From: CAYQLY01 sp964418605
GTDB lineage: Bacteria > Bacteroidota > Bacteroidia > Cytophagales > Cyclobacteriaceae
DNA length: 64,000 nucleotides
Direction: 5' to 3'
Assembly (NCBI GenBank): GCA_964418605.1
Contig: CAYQLY010000007.1
Span: forward strand, 61,632 to 125,631
In this document: piece by piece, positions 24,010-32,580 of the stretch
Layout: each line of letters opens with the position of its first letter
How positions within the stretch are numbered: position 1 is the stretch's first letter
The notes under the pieces: generated by a model
What the model was told of the DNA's origin: nothing
Databases searched by the model: none
What the model saw: only the letters and a program-made list of their open reading frames with translations
Translations under genes and position numbers: made by a program

Positions 24010-25317
24010 ATGGCTCATCTGGTTGCCATTGTAGGAAGACCTAATGTAGGCAAATCAACTTTTTTTAATCGGTTGATTGAAGAAAAAAAAGCCATTATGG
24101 ATGATACCAGTGGTGTGACTAGGGATAGGCAATATGGTTATGCACAATGGAATGGAAAAAAGTTTGCTGTTATAGATACAGGTGGCTATGTAGTTGGTTC
24201 GGACGATGTTTTTGAAAAATCAATACGCGACCAAGTTCAGGTAGCCATCGATGAGAGCGATGTTATTCTTTTTATGGTTGATTCCAGAGCTGGATTAACG
24301 GAGCTGGATAAAGATTTTGCAACTGTTCTGCGTGGTACAAAAAAACCTATTTATATAGTTGCCAATAAAGCGGATACACCGGATAGAACACATTATATCG
24401 GCGAGTTTTATTCACTTGGATTAGGTGATGAAGTTTATCCTATTTCCTCTCAAAATGGATTGGGTACGGGAGATTTATTGGATAAAATTATTTCTCATTT
24501 TGGAGAAGAGGAGGAGGTAGAGAACGAAATCATCCCCAAATTTACAATTGCAGGCAGACCTAATGTTGGCAAGTCTTCTTTTTTAAATGCATTGCTTGGT
24601 CAAGAGCGTAGTATTGTTACAGATATAGCTGGAACAACGCGTGATGCTATACATACACGTTATACGCTTTATGGTAAGAATTTTATTTTAGTAGATACAG
24701 CAGGTATTCGAAAAAAAACTAAAGTAACAGAGGATATTGAATTTTTCTCTGTGCTGCGCTCTATTCGAGCTATTGAAGAATCGGATGTGTGTATTGTTAT
24801 GATTGATGCCCAACAAGGTATAGAATCTCAAGATGTTAATATCATTAGTTTGGCTGAACGAAATAAAAAAGGAATCGTTCTTATGGTTAATAAATGGGAT
24901 TTGATCGAAAAGGATACAAAAACAGCTCAAAGTCATGAAAAAGCCATCCGGTCTAAGTTATCCACAATTGACTATATTCCAATTGTTTTTACATCTGTGA
25001 TTAGTAAACAACGCATCTATCAAGTTATTGAAAAAGCGATGGAGGTTTACCATAATAGGTCTCAAAAAGTTCCTACGTCTCGCCTTAACGATATCCTTTT
25101 AAAGGAAATCGAAAATTACCCCCCACCGGCTATTAAGGGTAAATATATCCGGATTAAATATGTGACCCAGCTACCTACTCAGAGCCCTGTTTTTGCCTTC
25201 TTTTGCAATTTGCCACAATACATTAAGCCGTCCTATGAACGGTATTTGGAGAACAAAATACGTGAGCATTTTAGTTTTGAGGGGGTGCCCATTAAGCTTG
25301 TTTTTAGAAAAAAATAA
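24010..25317 (+). CDS. der: Ribosome-assembly GTPase Der (EngA)
   Basis: 435 residues with two tandem GTPase domains and a KH-like C-terminus. Domain 1: GRPNVGKSTFFN (about residue 8), DTSGVTRDRQYG, DTGGY, NKAD. Domain 2: GRPNVGKSSFLN (about 182), DIAGTTRDAIH, DTAGIRKK, NKWD. The end VPIKLVFRKK is the usual closing of Der. It acts in the maturation of the 50S subunit and is essential in most bacteria. It is a single gene, with a small lipoprotein gene downstream. Confidence 0.98.
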   Translation: MAHLVAIVGRPNVGKSTFFNRLIEEKKAIMDDTSGVTRDRQYGYAQWNGKKFAVIDTGGYVVGSDDVFEKSIRDQVQVAIDESDVILFMVDSRAGLTELDKDFATVLRGTKKPIYIVANKADTPDRTHYIGEFYSLGLGDEVYPISSQNGLGTGDLLDKIISHFGEEEEVENEIIPKFTIAGRPNVGKSSFLNALLGQERSIVTDIAGTTRDAIHTRYTLYGKNFILVDTAGIRKKTKVTEDIEFFSVLRSIRAIEESDVCIVMIDAQQGIESQDVNIISLAERNKKGIVLMVNKWDLIEKDTKTAQSHEKAIRSKLSTIDYIPIVFTSVISKQRIYQVIEKAMEVYHNRSQKVPTSRLNDILLKEIENYPPPAIKGKYIRIKYVTQLPTQSPVFAFFCNLPQYIKPSYERYLENKIREHFSFEGVPIKLVFRKK

Positions 25318-25327
25318 GTCAGTTTAT

Positions 25328-25359
25328 TTGTTTTATCTTACTTAATAGTTTTATATTTG
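25328..25359 (+). promoter_or_regulatory. Promoter for the small lipoprotein gene
   Basis: TTG at 25328-25330, 21 bases, then TATATTTG at 25352-25359, a perfect -7. It ends 21 bases before the ATG at 25381. Confidence 0.6.
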
Positions 25360-25380
25360 CGCATTAAATTAGAAAATAAA

Positions 25381-25563
25381 ATGAAAAAATTATTTGCGTT
25401 ATTTCTTGTTGCAGGAGTACTTGTAGTAGCTTCTTGCGGATCTAAAAAATCAGGTGAAGAAGGTGAAAACACTGAAAACACCGACATGCCAACAACAAAT
25501 GAAACTATGACGAGTGATACAACAGCAATGCCTGTTGATACTACTGCGTCTATGCCAAAGTAA
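25381..25563 (+). CDS. Small lipoprotein, 60 residues, Thr/Asp-rich
   Basis: ATG at 25381 gives a perfect lipoprotein signal: MKKLFALFLVAGVLVVASCG with the lipobox cysteine at residue 19. The longer frame starting at 25357 has no use. The mature part is low-complexity, full of T, E, D, M and S (e.g. TTNETMTSDTTAMPVDTTAS), so it is probably disordered. Similar tiny lipoproteins are common in Bacteroidota and have no known function. A good promoter precedes it and a terminator follows, so it is a complete transcription unit. Confidence 0.75.
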   Translation: MKKLFALFLVAGVLVVASCGSKKSGEEGENTENTDMPTTNETMTSDTTAMPVDTTASMPK

Positions 25564-25584
25564 TTTGTTTTAAGGTAGTATTTT

Positions 25585-25616
25585 AAAAAGGGCTTTAGTT
25601 TACTAAAGCCCTTTTT
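25585..25616. terminator. Bidirectional terminator
   Basis: AAAAAGGGCTTTAG pairs with CTAAAGCCCTTTTT around a short loop, flanked by A and T runs on both sides. It serves the small lipoprotein on + and the TonB receptor on -. Confidence 0.85.
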
Positions 25617-25625
25617 ATTTTTATA

Positions 25626-27998
25626 TTATTCTAAAGTTATTGAAAGATTTAGCATAAAATAACGTCCTGCCTGAGGATAGTAAAAATTGTTTTTTACTAC
25701 ATCCCCATTCTTTATATAGCTATAGGTATATCCATTTGATTCATAAAGCTTATCTAATACATTGTTGATTATAAATCCGCATGTTATTTCGTGTATATTT
25801 TTTGATGAAAATCGATAAATCAAACGTAAATCATTGACTAAAAATGGATTTAACTTTTTACTCTCACTTGATGTATTATCTAAATATTGCTTTCCTACAT
25901 ATTTTGTAAGAACGCTTAGTTCCAGATCATTGATAGGGGAATAAGTAATGTTTCCTGCTGCAATTAGACGAGGAGAAAAAGCAATATCCGATTTATAGTA
26001 AGAATTAATTTGTTGTATTCCTGTATCATAATTATCTATATATTCATCAAAATCAATAATCTTATTTATACTGAATGTGGTATTCGCTTCTACTTTAACA
26101 CGGGAAGATAGTGCTATGTTTCCTTCCACTTCTACACCTGTTCTATAGCTCTTCTTTACATTTGTTCGTGTATATTGGCCTACATCATTAACTCTGCCTG
26201 TAAGTACAAGTTGATTTTCATAGTTCATTAAATAATAATTAACAGAGAATGAGTTTTCTTTTGCAGTTCTTTTAAAGCTTATTTCCCAATCATAGAGTAT
26301 TTCAGGTTGTGGTCTACTTTTCGTACTGGATTCTACATAATCCTTTCTGTTTGGCTCCCTATGAGATATACCAAAAGATGTGCTAAGGCTACAATTAGGT
26401 CTAATATAATAGGCAAGTCCTGTTTTAGGATTAAAAAATAATAGTTTATCCTGCTGCGGCACGTAGTCTAGTGTTTCATTAAAACCAAAAAATAAATAGT
26501 CAACAGTACGTATTTGTAGATCTATAAATAAAGGCATTCTTGGTACAATATCATAGTTTAGTTTTAAGTATGTATTAAGGTCCGTTTTCTTCGCATCCTC
26601 ATTATAATAGCGGTTGTTGATGCTTGAATTGCCTGCAAACTGCGCCCATATAACTTCTCCAAAATGATTTCCATTATATGTATTTAGTCCTCCGCCCCAT
26701 GTGGCATTTATTCTGCCAGCTTGGTAAAAAAGTGAAAAAATGCCTCCATAAAAACTATTGTCTAGCCATCGTCGTCTAATCAAATCTGTTTTATCAATGG
26801 TAGTTCCATTTATTACAATAGGATCAATCATGTATTTTTTGAGAGAATCCTCTTTTCTAAATTCTTCAAAATAGCCTCTTCCTTTTGTATAATGAAGAGC
26901 TATATTAAGTTTAATGTATTTCCAGATAGCCTGCGTATACAATAATTGATAATGGTCTTGTTGATAGTTATCTGTTTGATTGGCATACGTATACGCATTG
27001 TAGGTTCTGTTTGTAGCTAAAAGGTCTTCTGGAACACCATTCCAAGCTTGATAAGTTACTTCATTTCCTGAAAATGCATTTAGCCTGACAGAGCTGGTTT
27101 TAGTGCGATAGCTGCTTGATACGAAAAATGATTTAAGCAATGAAGAAGCACGATCGATATATCCATCTGAGCTTATACGGGATAAACGTGCATCAACTGC
27201 CCAATGATTTTTTAATAACCCTGTGCCTACTTTTAGTGTATTCCTCCAGGTATTAAAAGAACCATACGTATTAGCGGACTGTATATAGCTTTTTTCTTTT
27301 GATTCATCTGTTTGCATATTAATAGTAGCTCCAAAAGACCCTGCTCCATTAGTAGAGTTACCCACTCCACGCTGTATCTGTATCGTATTGGTAGATGACG
27401 CGAAGTCTGGAAGATTAACCCAAAACACTTCTTGTGATTCAGCATCATTGAGTGGAATACCGTTAAGTGTTACATTGATACGAGAGGCGTCACTTCCTCT
27501 GATGCGAATGTTGGTGTAGCCTATTCCTGTGCCTGCATCAGAAGAGGATACCGTTGATGGGGTGGTGTTTAAAATAAAAGGAACATCTTGTCCAAGGTTT
27601 TGTTTTTCAATGTCTGATTTTGCTACTTCTTTAAAGCCTGTAATTACATTTTTATTAACAATACAAGTTACAATTAAATTTCCCAATAAAAAACTCGTTT
27701 TGTCAAGTGTAAAATAAACAGTTGTATCTTTGTCAATATACAAGTTTACTTCTTTTGAATTATAACTAACGTGTGTTAAAAAAATAGTATAGAATCCGGG
27801 TTCTAATTTTGAAATAACAAACTCACCTTGTTCATTGGTTTGGCTTATACTATTTTCTTTTCCGTTAAGTTTAACGCTCACATAAGGAATAGCTTGTTGA
27901 TCAGAACCGTCTATAATTTTTCCTATAAGTTGATACTGTGCTTGACTTACACCTGATACTCCCATCAAGAGCAAACCTATAATTATTGTTCTCCCCAT
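25626..27998 (-). CDS. TonB-dependent outer membrane receptor, predicted thiamin importer
   Basis: 790 residues. A signal peptide (GLLLMGVSGVSQAQ) leads to a carboxypeptidase-regulatory-like domain (about 20-110, with GKIIDGSDQQAIPYVSVKL), then the plug (about 120-230, with IRIRGSDASRINVTLNGIPLND and RGVGNSTNGAGSFGATINM) and a 22-strand type barrel ending in RYFMLNLSITLE. The substrate is inferred from a TPP riboswitch in its leader (28060-28144): TPP-regulated TonB receptors of Bacteroidota are predicted thiamin or precursor importers. No thiamin synthesis or pnuT-type gene sits beside it. A bidirectional terminator closes the unit. Confidence 0.9.
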   Translation of the reverse strand: MGRTIIIGLLLMGVSGVSQAQYQLIGKIIDGSDQQAIPYVSVKLNGKENSISQTNEQGEFVISKLEPGFYTIFLTHVSYNSKEVNLYIDKDTTVYFTLDKTSFLLGNLIVTCIVNKNVITGFKEVAKSDIEKQNLGQDVPFILNTTPSTVSSSDAGTGIGYTNIRIRGSDASRINVTLNGIPLNDAESQEVFWVNLPDFASSTNTIQIQRGVGNSTNGAGSFGATINMQTDESKEKSYIQSANTYGSFNTWRNTLKVGTGLLKNHWAVDARLSRISSDGYIDRASSLLKSFFVSSSYRTKTSSVRLNAFSGNEVTYQAWNGVPEDLLATNRTYNAYTYANQTDNYQQDHYQLLYTQAIWKYIKLNIALHYTKGRGYFEEFRKEDSLKKYMIDPIVINGTTIDKTDLIRRRWLDNSFYGGIFSLFYQAGRINATWGGGLNTYNGNHFGEVIWAQFAGNSSINNRYYNEDAKKTDLNTYLKLNYDIVPRMPLFIDLQIRTVDYLFFGFNETLDYVPQQDKLLFFNPKTGLAYYIRPNCSLSTSFGISHREPNRKDYVESSTKSRPQPEILYDWEISFKRTAKENSFSVNYYLMNYENQLVLTGRVNDVGQYTRTNVKKSYRTGVEVEGNIALSSRVKVEANTTFSINKIIDFDEYIDNYDTGIQQINSYYKSDIAFSPRLIAAGNITYSPINDLELSVLTKYVGKQYLDNTSSESKKLNPFLVNDLRLIYRFSSKNIHEITCGFIINNVLDKLYESNGYTYSYIKNGDVVKNNFYYPQAGRYFMLNLSITLE

Positions 27999-28059
27999 CT
28001 TCTTAGATAAGTTAATTACATGAAAAACAATAAGGAGAGTTGCTTTTTACAAGCACCAA

Positions 28060-28144
28060 GATAAGATTCCCTTCGCCGGCATTATCCGGATCAGGTTCAA
28101 TGGGTATATTCTCAGCCTAGTTGTAAATAAGGCACCCCCTTTTG
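28060..28144 (-). promoter_or_regulatory. TPP riboswitch (THI element)
   Basis: On the minus strand the core is textbook: GGGGTGCC, then GGCTGAGAATATACCC, then GAACCTGATCCGGATAATG and CCGGCGAAGGGAA. These are the pyrimidine- and pyrophosphate-binding arms of the THI box. It lies 62 bases upstream of the TonB receptor ATG, so thiamin pyrophosphate probably shuts off this importer. Confidence 0.95.
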
Positions 28145-28157
28145 TTTTTTGACAAAT

Positions 28158-28165
28158 CAAAGATA
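28158..28165 (-). promoter_or_regulatory. -7 promoter box for the riboswitch transcript
   Basis: Minus strand TATCTTTG, a perfect TAnnTTTG, 14 bases upstream of the riboswitch. Confidence 0.5.
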
Positions 28166-28222
28166 GATTAATTTTTTCTCTAAGTATAGAATAATTGGAA
28201 TTTAATCTATAAAGCGAAAATA

Positions 28223-29806
28223 TTACAATACCAGTCGAATAGGTTCTTCCAAGACTTGTTTTAATGTCTGTAAAAAAGCAGCACCTAATGCACCATCTAC
28301 CACACGATGATCACACGACAGGGTAACCTTCATTGTATGGCCTGGTTGAAGTTGACCATTTTTCACCACAGCTGTTTCTTTGATTCCACCTACAGCCAGA
28401 ATACAAGCATCCGGCGGGTTAATAATGGCTGTAAACTCTTCAATACCAAACATACCAAGATTAGAAATTGTGAATGTGTTTCCTTCCCAGTCTGCCGGCT
28501 GAAGCTGTTTGTTTTTTGCTTTTGCTCCTAGTTCTTTTACTTCTGTGGCGATTTCAGCCAACGATTTTGAGTCTGCAAAACGAAGAACAGGTACAATTAA
28601 TCCATCTTCAATAGCTACGGCAACACCAATATGAATATGATGATTATACCGAATCTTATCTCCCAACCATGAAGCATTGATTTTGGGATTCATACGCAAG
28701 GCAGCAGCTACAGCTTTAATCACGATATCATTAAATGAAACTTTTATAGGCAAAACCTCATTTACGCTCTTTCTCATTTCCATGGTCTTGTCCATGTTAA
28801 TTTCCATGGTTAAATAAAAATGCGGGGCGGAAAATTTACTTTCAGAAAGTCGGCGAGCAATAGCTTTGCGCATCTGAGAAACAGCTACTTCTTCATACGA
28901 CTCCTTAGTTACAGCGTTTGAACCAAGCATACTTTTGGTGCCAGAAGGCGTATAATTTTCTACATCGCGTTTAATAATTCGCCCATTGTCTCCTGATCCT
29001 TTTACTTGTAAAAGATTAATTCCTTTTTCTTGTGCAAGTTTTTTTGCTAAAGGGGAAATCTTAACACGACTATCTGTAGAAGAAGTAGTTGATTTTTTAG
29101 ATGATACCAAATCGTCACTTTTTTTAGCTGAAGAAATTTCTATCTTGTTTTCAGCAGCAATAACAGACATTGTATTATTTGAACTAGCTTTAAGCAACTC
29201 TTGGTAGTTGGCCTCTTTTTCTCCAATAATAGCAATGATGGCATCAACCTTTACAACTTCTCCAGTCTTTACACCAATGTATAATAGTGTTCCTGTCTCG
29301 TAAGATTCCAGCTCCATGGTAGCCTTATCTGTTTCAACTTCGGCTAGTAGATCTCCGGACTTTACCGCATCACCTACTTTTTTATGCCAAGCCACAATAG
29401 TTCCCTCGGTCATTGTATCGCTCATTTTAGGCATCCGGATAATAGAGGCCTTAATAGTAGAACTAGAAGAAGACAATGTATTAGAGTTTTCTTTTTTTAT
29501 TTCTGTCTTTTCAGTAGAGTTAACAATGGGTGTTTTTAGCCCATTTAATAACGCGGAAAAATCTTCACCTTTTTTACCAATGATGGCTAATAGGGCATCT
29601 ACCGGCACAGCAGCTTTCTCCTGAACACCAATGTGAAGCAGTATACCTTCTTGGTAGGATTCCAGCTCCATGGTAGCCTTGTCAGTTTCAACCTCAGCCA
29701 ATAGATCGCCTGGCTTTACATAATCGCCCACTTTTTTATGCCATTTCACAATTACCCCCTCGGTCATCGTATCACTCATTTTGGGCATGCGGATCACTTC
29801 TGCCAT
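28223..29806 (-). CDS. Pyruvate dehydrogenase complex E2 (dihydrolipoamide acetyltransferase), two lipoyl domains
   Basis: 527 residues. Two nearly identical lipoyl domains (about 3-77 and 123-197), each with RMPKMSDTMTEG and the lipoyl lysine in ETDKATMELESY; a Ser-rich linker; the E1/E3-binding domain RVKISPLAKKLAQEKGIN...GSGDNGRI (about 250-288); and the catalytic acyltransferase core with DHRVVDGA near 500. It passes the acetyl group from E1 to CoA. Pyruvate is inferred from the MSDTMTEG-type lipoyl domains and common Bacteroidota PDH. E1 genes are not adjacent. Thr/Ser-rich linkers flex between domains. The lipoyl duplication looks recent since the DNA of both copies is also alike. Confidence 0.95.
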   Translation of the reverse strand: MAEVIRMPKMSDTMTEGVIVKWHKKVGDYVKPGDLLAEVETDKATMELESYQEGILLHIGVQEKAAVPVDALLAIIGKKGEDFSALLNGLKTPIVNSTEKTEIKKENSNTLSSSSSTIKASIIRMPKMSDTMTEGTIVAWHKKVGDAVKSGDLLAEVETDKATMELESYETGTLLYIGVKTGEVVKVDAIIAIIGEKEANYQELLKASSNNTMSVIAAENKIEISSAKKSDDLVSSKKSTTSSTDSRVKISPLAKKLAQEKGINLLQVKGSGDNGRIIKRDVENYTPSGTKSMLGSNAVTKESYEEVAVSQMRKAIARRLSESKFSAPHFYLTMEINMDKTMEMRKSVNEVLPIKVSFNDIVIKAVAAALRMNPKINASWLGDKIRYNHHIHIGVAVAIEDGLIVPVLRFADSKSLAEIATEVKELGAKAKNKQLQPADWEGNTFTISNLGMFGIEEFTAIINPPDACILAVGGIKETAVVKNGQLQPGHTMKVTLSCDHRVVDGALGAAFLQTLKQVLEEPIRLVL

Positions 29807-29832
29807 ATATTTAAAAACTATTTTTATGGAAG

Positions 29833-29840
29833 CAAAAATA
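29833..29840 (-). promoter_or_regulatory. -7 promoter box for PDH E2
   Basis: Minus strand TATTTTTG (TAnnTTTG), 26 bases upstream of the ATG at 29806. Confidence 0.4.
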
Positions 29841-29897
29841 GCTCTATTTCTTTATATTTTTTACTAAAAATTGAGAATTATATACCAATTTTGACAG

Positions 29898-29981
29898 ATG
29901 AAATTTAAGCATACATATAAGGTTGCTAAATTTTTAGAAGATATAAGAAGGATGGTGGACGATCCACCTGTTTACTATTAA
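29898..29981 (+). CDS. Possible 27-residue small ORF upstream of gltA
   Basis: ATG at 29898 opens MKFKHTYKVAKFLEDIRRMV then DDPPVYY and a stop 10 bases before the citrate synthase start. It is basic, then acidic, with a PP-containing tail. It covers the hairpin at 29954-29968. No family is known to me. It could be a leader peptide or a chance frame. Confidence 0.28.
   Translation: MKFKHTYKVAKFLEDIRRMVDDPPVYY
29954..29968 (+). promoter_or_regulatory. Perfect hairpin / palindrome upstream of citrate synthase
   Basis: GGTGGA-CGA-TCCACC, a 6-bp perfect inverted repeat with a 3-base spacer, 23 bases before the gltA ATG. It could be a repressor site or an RNA hairpin in the leader. There is no T run, so not a terminator. 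Confidence 0.35.
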
Positions 29982-29991
29982 CATTACATAT

Positions 29992-31281
29992 ATGTCTAAA
30001 TTTGCAGAATTAGTATTAGATGGAAAATCCTACAAATTTCCCATCATCGAAGGAACTGAAAACGAAAAAGCTATTGATATTAGCAATTTAAGAGCTGACA
30101 CAGGCTATATTACTTTTGATATTGGGTATAAAAATACCGGTGTGACAGATAGCTCTATCACTTTTTTAGATGGCGAACAAGGAATTCTAAAATACAGAGG
30201 GTATACGATCGAAGAGCTTGCAGAGAAATCCACTTTTCTAGAGGTTTCCTATTTGCTTATTTATGGAAAACTTCCTACTACTGTAGAATTAACACAGTTT
30301 AGTGATACAATTAAAACACATACATTGGTTAATGAAGATACGCGCAAAATATTTGATGGTTTTCCTGTTAATGCTCATCCTATGGGCGTTTTATCTTCAT
30401 TAGTTTGCTCATTGACTGCTTTTTATCCTCAATCTATTGATCCGTATGCTGATAAACAACTGATGGATCTTACTATTGTACGGCTGTTGGCTAAAATGCC
30501 AACAATTGCAGCTTGGGCTTATAAAAATTCACAAGGACATCCTGTTAACTATCCTAAAAATAGCCTTGATTATTGCAGTAATTTCCTCTATATGATGTTT
30601 GCTCTTCCTGTAGAAGAGTATAACGTAGACCCTGTAGTAGCTAATGCTCTTGACAAACTATTGATTTTGCATGCAGATCATGAGCAAAATTGTTCAACGT
30701 CTACTGTTCGTATGGTAGGGTCTTCTCAAGCCAGTTTATATTCTTGTGTTTCTGCAGGAATAAATGCATTATGGGGGCCATTACATGGTGGTGCTAATCA
30801 AGCTGTTATTGAAATGCTTGAAGCTATTAAAGCAGATGGAGGTAATGTGAAAAAATATATTGAGAAAGCAAAAGATAAAAATGATGGTTTTAGGTTGATG
30901 GGGTTTGGTCATCGGGTATATAAAAACTTTGATCCTCGTGCTAAAATTATCAAGAAAGCAGCTGATGCAGTGCTTCAAAAATTAGGTATAAAGGATCCTG
31001 TATTAGACATCGCTAAAAATCTTGAAGAAGCAGCCCTTACTGATAATTATTTTATTGAACGAAAGCTCTATCCAAATGTTGATTTCTATTCAGGGATTAT
31101 TTATCGGGCACTAGGTATTCCAACGAATATGTTTACTGTCATGTTTGCATTGGGAAGGCTCCCCGGATGGATCGCCCAATGGAAAGAAATGAGAGAGGCA
31201 GGTGAACCAATTGGAAGACCGCGACAAATTTACAAAGGTGATGTGAATAAAAAATACACACCTATCAACGAAAGACGTTAA
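29992..31281 (+). CDS. gltA: Citrate synthase
   Basis: 429 residues, type II hexameric length. Condenses acetyl-CoA and oxaloacetate to start the TCA cycle. The catalytic triad is visible: His near 264 in GPLHGGANQAVIEML, His near 305 in MGFGHRVYKNFDPRA, and Asp near 363 in NVDFYSGII. Also FVNAHPMG-like and DHEQNCSTSTVRMVGSS, the region binding oxaloacetate. The long N-terminal domain, with YRGYTIEELA, belongs to the NADH-sensitive Gram-negative kind, but the allosteric site cannot be judged by eye. The KirBac channel gene starts 13 bases behind it. Confidence 0.97.
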   Translation: MSKFAELVLDGKSYKFPIIEGTENEKAIDISNLRADTGYITFDIGYKNTGVTDSSITFLDGEQGILKYRGYTIEELAEKSTFLEVSYLLIYGKLPTTVELTQFSDTIKTHTLVNEDTRKIFDGFPVNAHPMGVLSSLVCSLTAFYPQSIDPYADKQLMDLTIVRLLAKMPTIAAWAYKNSQGHPVNYPKNSLDYCSNFLYMMFALPVEEYNVDPVVANALDKLLILHADHEQNCSTSTVRMVGSSQASLYSCVSAGINALWGPLHGGANQAVIEMLEAIKADGGNVKKYIEKAKDKNDGFRLMGFGHRVYKNFDPRAKIIKKAADAVLQKLGIKDPVLDIAKNLEEAALTDNYFIERKLYPNVDFYSGIIYRALGIPTNMFTVMFALGRLPGWIAQWKEMREAGEPIGRPRQIYKGDVNKKYTPINERR

Positions 31282-31294
31282 TTGTTATTATCTC

Positions 31295-32233
31295 TTGAAC
31301 TTCAAAAAAAAAGAAAAATTTGAAGATTTAGGCTTTGGAACAAAAGTCGCTGATCAAAGTGAGCGGTTTATCAACAAAGATGGATCCTTCAATGTAGAGC
31401 GCAAAGGAATTCCTTTTTTCCGCTCTCAAACAATGTATAGCTGGCTTATTAAAAGTTCCTGGCCTACATTCATAGGTATTATCTTTCTTATTTATGTAGT
31501 CTTAAATGCTCTTTTTGCTATAGCTTATTTAATTAATGGTATAGAGTACCTTCATGGAGTAAGAGGAAATACTTTTATTGAGAATTATTTAGAGGCATTT
31601 TTTTTTAGTGTACAAACATTCACTACAGTTGGCTATGGCCGGGTAAGTCCAATAGGTTTTGGAGCTAACAGTATCGCTGCGTTTGAATCATTAATTGGTT
31701 TGCTAAGCTTTGCTTTGGCAACAGGTTTATTGTTTGCCAAATTTTCAAGACCTGTTGCCAAAATTATTTATAGTAAAAAAGCAGTCATCGCACCCTATCG
31801 AGGCATCACAGGATTTATGTTTCGAATGGCTAATCAACTTAACAATCAATTGATTGAATTAGAAGTAAGCGTATCTATTTCATTTAATCAATTTGAAGAT
31901 GGAAAAGCCGTACGAAAATTTTATGAGTTGAGTCTAGAAAGAAATCAAGTGCAATTTTTTCCATTAAGCTGGACGATTGTTCACCCTATTGACGAACAAA
32001 GTCCATTGTATAATTATACTAAAGAGGATCTTATAAAATCAGATGCTGAATTTCTCATTCTTTTAAAAGGATTTGATGATACATTTTCCCAAATTGTTCA
32101 TAGTCGATCATCATATAAATATTATGAGGTAGAATGGGAAGCAAAATTTAATAGTATTTTTTCTAGAAATGGAAATGGTAGAATACGCATCCAATTGGAT
32201 CAAATTCACGATATTGAAAAAATTCAAAACTAA
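31295..32233 (+). CDS. KirBac-type inward rectifier potassium channel
   Basis: 312 residues. Two membrane helices (about 55-80 and 120-145) with a pore loop carrying TVGYG at 111-115. Upstream FFFSVQTFTT and the N-terminal slide-helix region GFGTKVADQSERFINKDGSFNVERKG are like KirBac1/3. The cytoplasmic immunoglobulin-like C-terminus (about 150-305) has VIAPYRGITGFMFRMANQ-NNQLIELEVSV and SRSSYKYYEVEW. It conducts K+ and its gate may respond to lipids and pH as known for the family. The start is TTG at 31295, 13 bases after gltA; no ATG is available until the first helix. It begins the run KirBac, ybaB, glycosyltransferase. Confidence 0.9.
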   Translation: MNFKKKEKFEDLGFGTKVADQSERFINKDGSFNVERKGIPFFRSQTMYSWLIKSSWPTFIGIIFLIYVVLNALFAIAYLINGIEYLHGVRGNTFIENYLEAFFFSVQTFTTVGYGRVSPIGFGANSIAAFESLIGLLSFALATGLLFAKFSRPVAKIIYSKKAVIAPYRGITGFMFRMANQLNNQLIELEVSVSISFNQFEDGKAVRKFYELSLERNQVQFFPLSWTIVHPIDEQSPLYNYTKEDLIKSDAEFLILLKGFDDTFSQIVHSRSSYKYYEVEWEAKFNSIFSRNGNGRIRIQLDQIHDIEKIQN

Positions 32234-32243
32234 CTACTAGGAT

Positions 32244-32576
32244 ATGTTTGATATGATGAAAATGCTTGGAAAAATGAAAGAAATTCAATCCAAGATGAAA
32301 GAAACACAAGAAAGTTTAGCAAAAGTGACCCTTAGTGCGGAGTCTGGCGCCGGTTTAGTAAAAGCTACCGTCAATGGTAAAAAACAAGTTGTGAGTTTGG
32401 ATATAGATCCTTCCTTGCTCAAACAAGAAGAGCTCACTATCTTAAAAGATTTGCTTATTGCAGCCATTAATAAAGCGTTAGAAGAAATGGATGTAAAAGC
32501 AAAAGAAGAAATGAAAAAAAATACAGCAGGTCTGTTACCTAATATTCCCGGACTAGATTTATCTAATTTATTTTAA
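32244..32576 (+). CDS. YbaB/EbfC nucleoid-associated protein
   Basis: 110 residues: MFDMMKMLGKMKEIQSKMKE (N-terminal helix), a central GAGLVKATVNGKKQVVSLDIDP strand region, then a C-terminal helix and NIPGLDL end. This matches YbaB/EbfC, a small dimeric DNA-binding protein. In many bacteria it sits next to dnaX and recR, but here it is between a potassium channel and a glycosyltransferase. It is 10 bases after the channel gene and 4 bases before the glycosyltransferase. Confidence 0.9.
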   Translation: MFDMMKMLGKMKEIQSKMKETQESLAKVTLSAESGAGLVKATVNGKKQVVSLDIDPSLLKQEELTILKDLLIAAINKALEEMDVKAKEEMKKNTAGLLPNIPGLDLSNLF

Positions 32577-32580
32577 ATGA

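Noticed and set aside
29316..29624. 102-residue plus ORF
   Set aside because: Antisense to the lipoyl-domain part of the PDH E2 gene; its Ser/Thr/Val composition mirrors that gene.
29300..29780. Two near-identical DNA segments in the E2 gene as a possible mobile or tandem repeat
   Set aside because: They encode the two lipoyl domains, a normal domain duplication in PDH E2.
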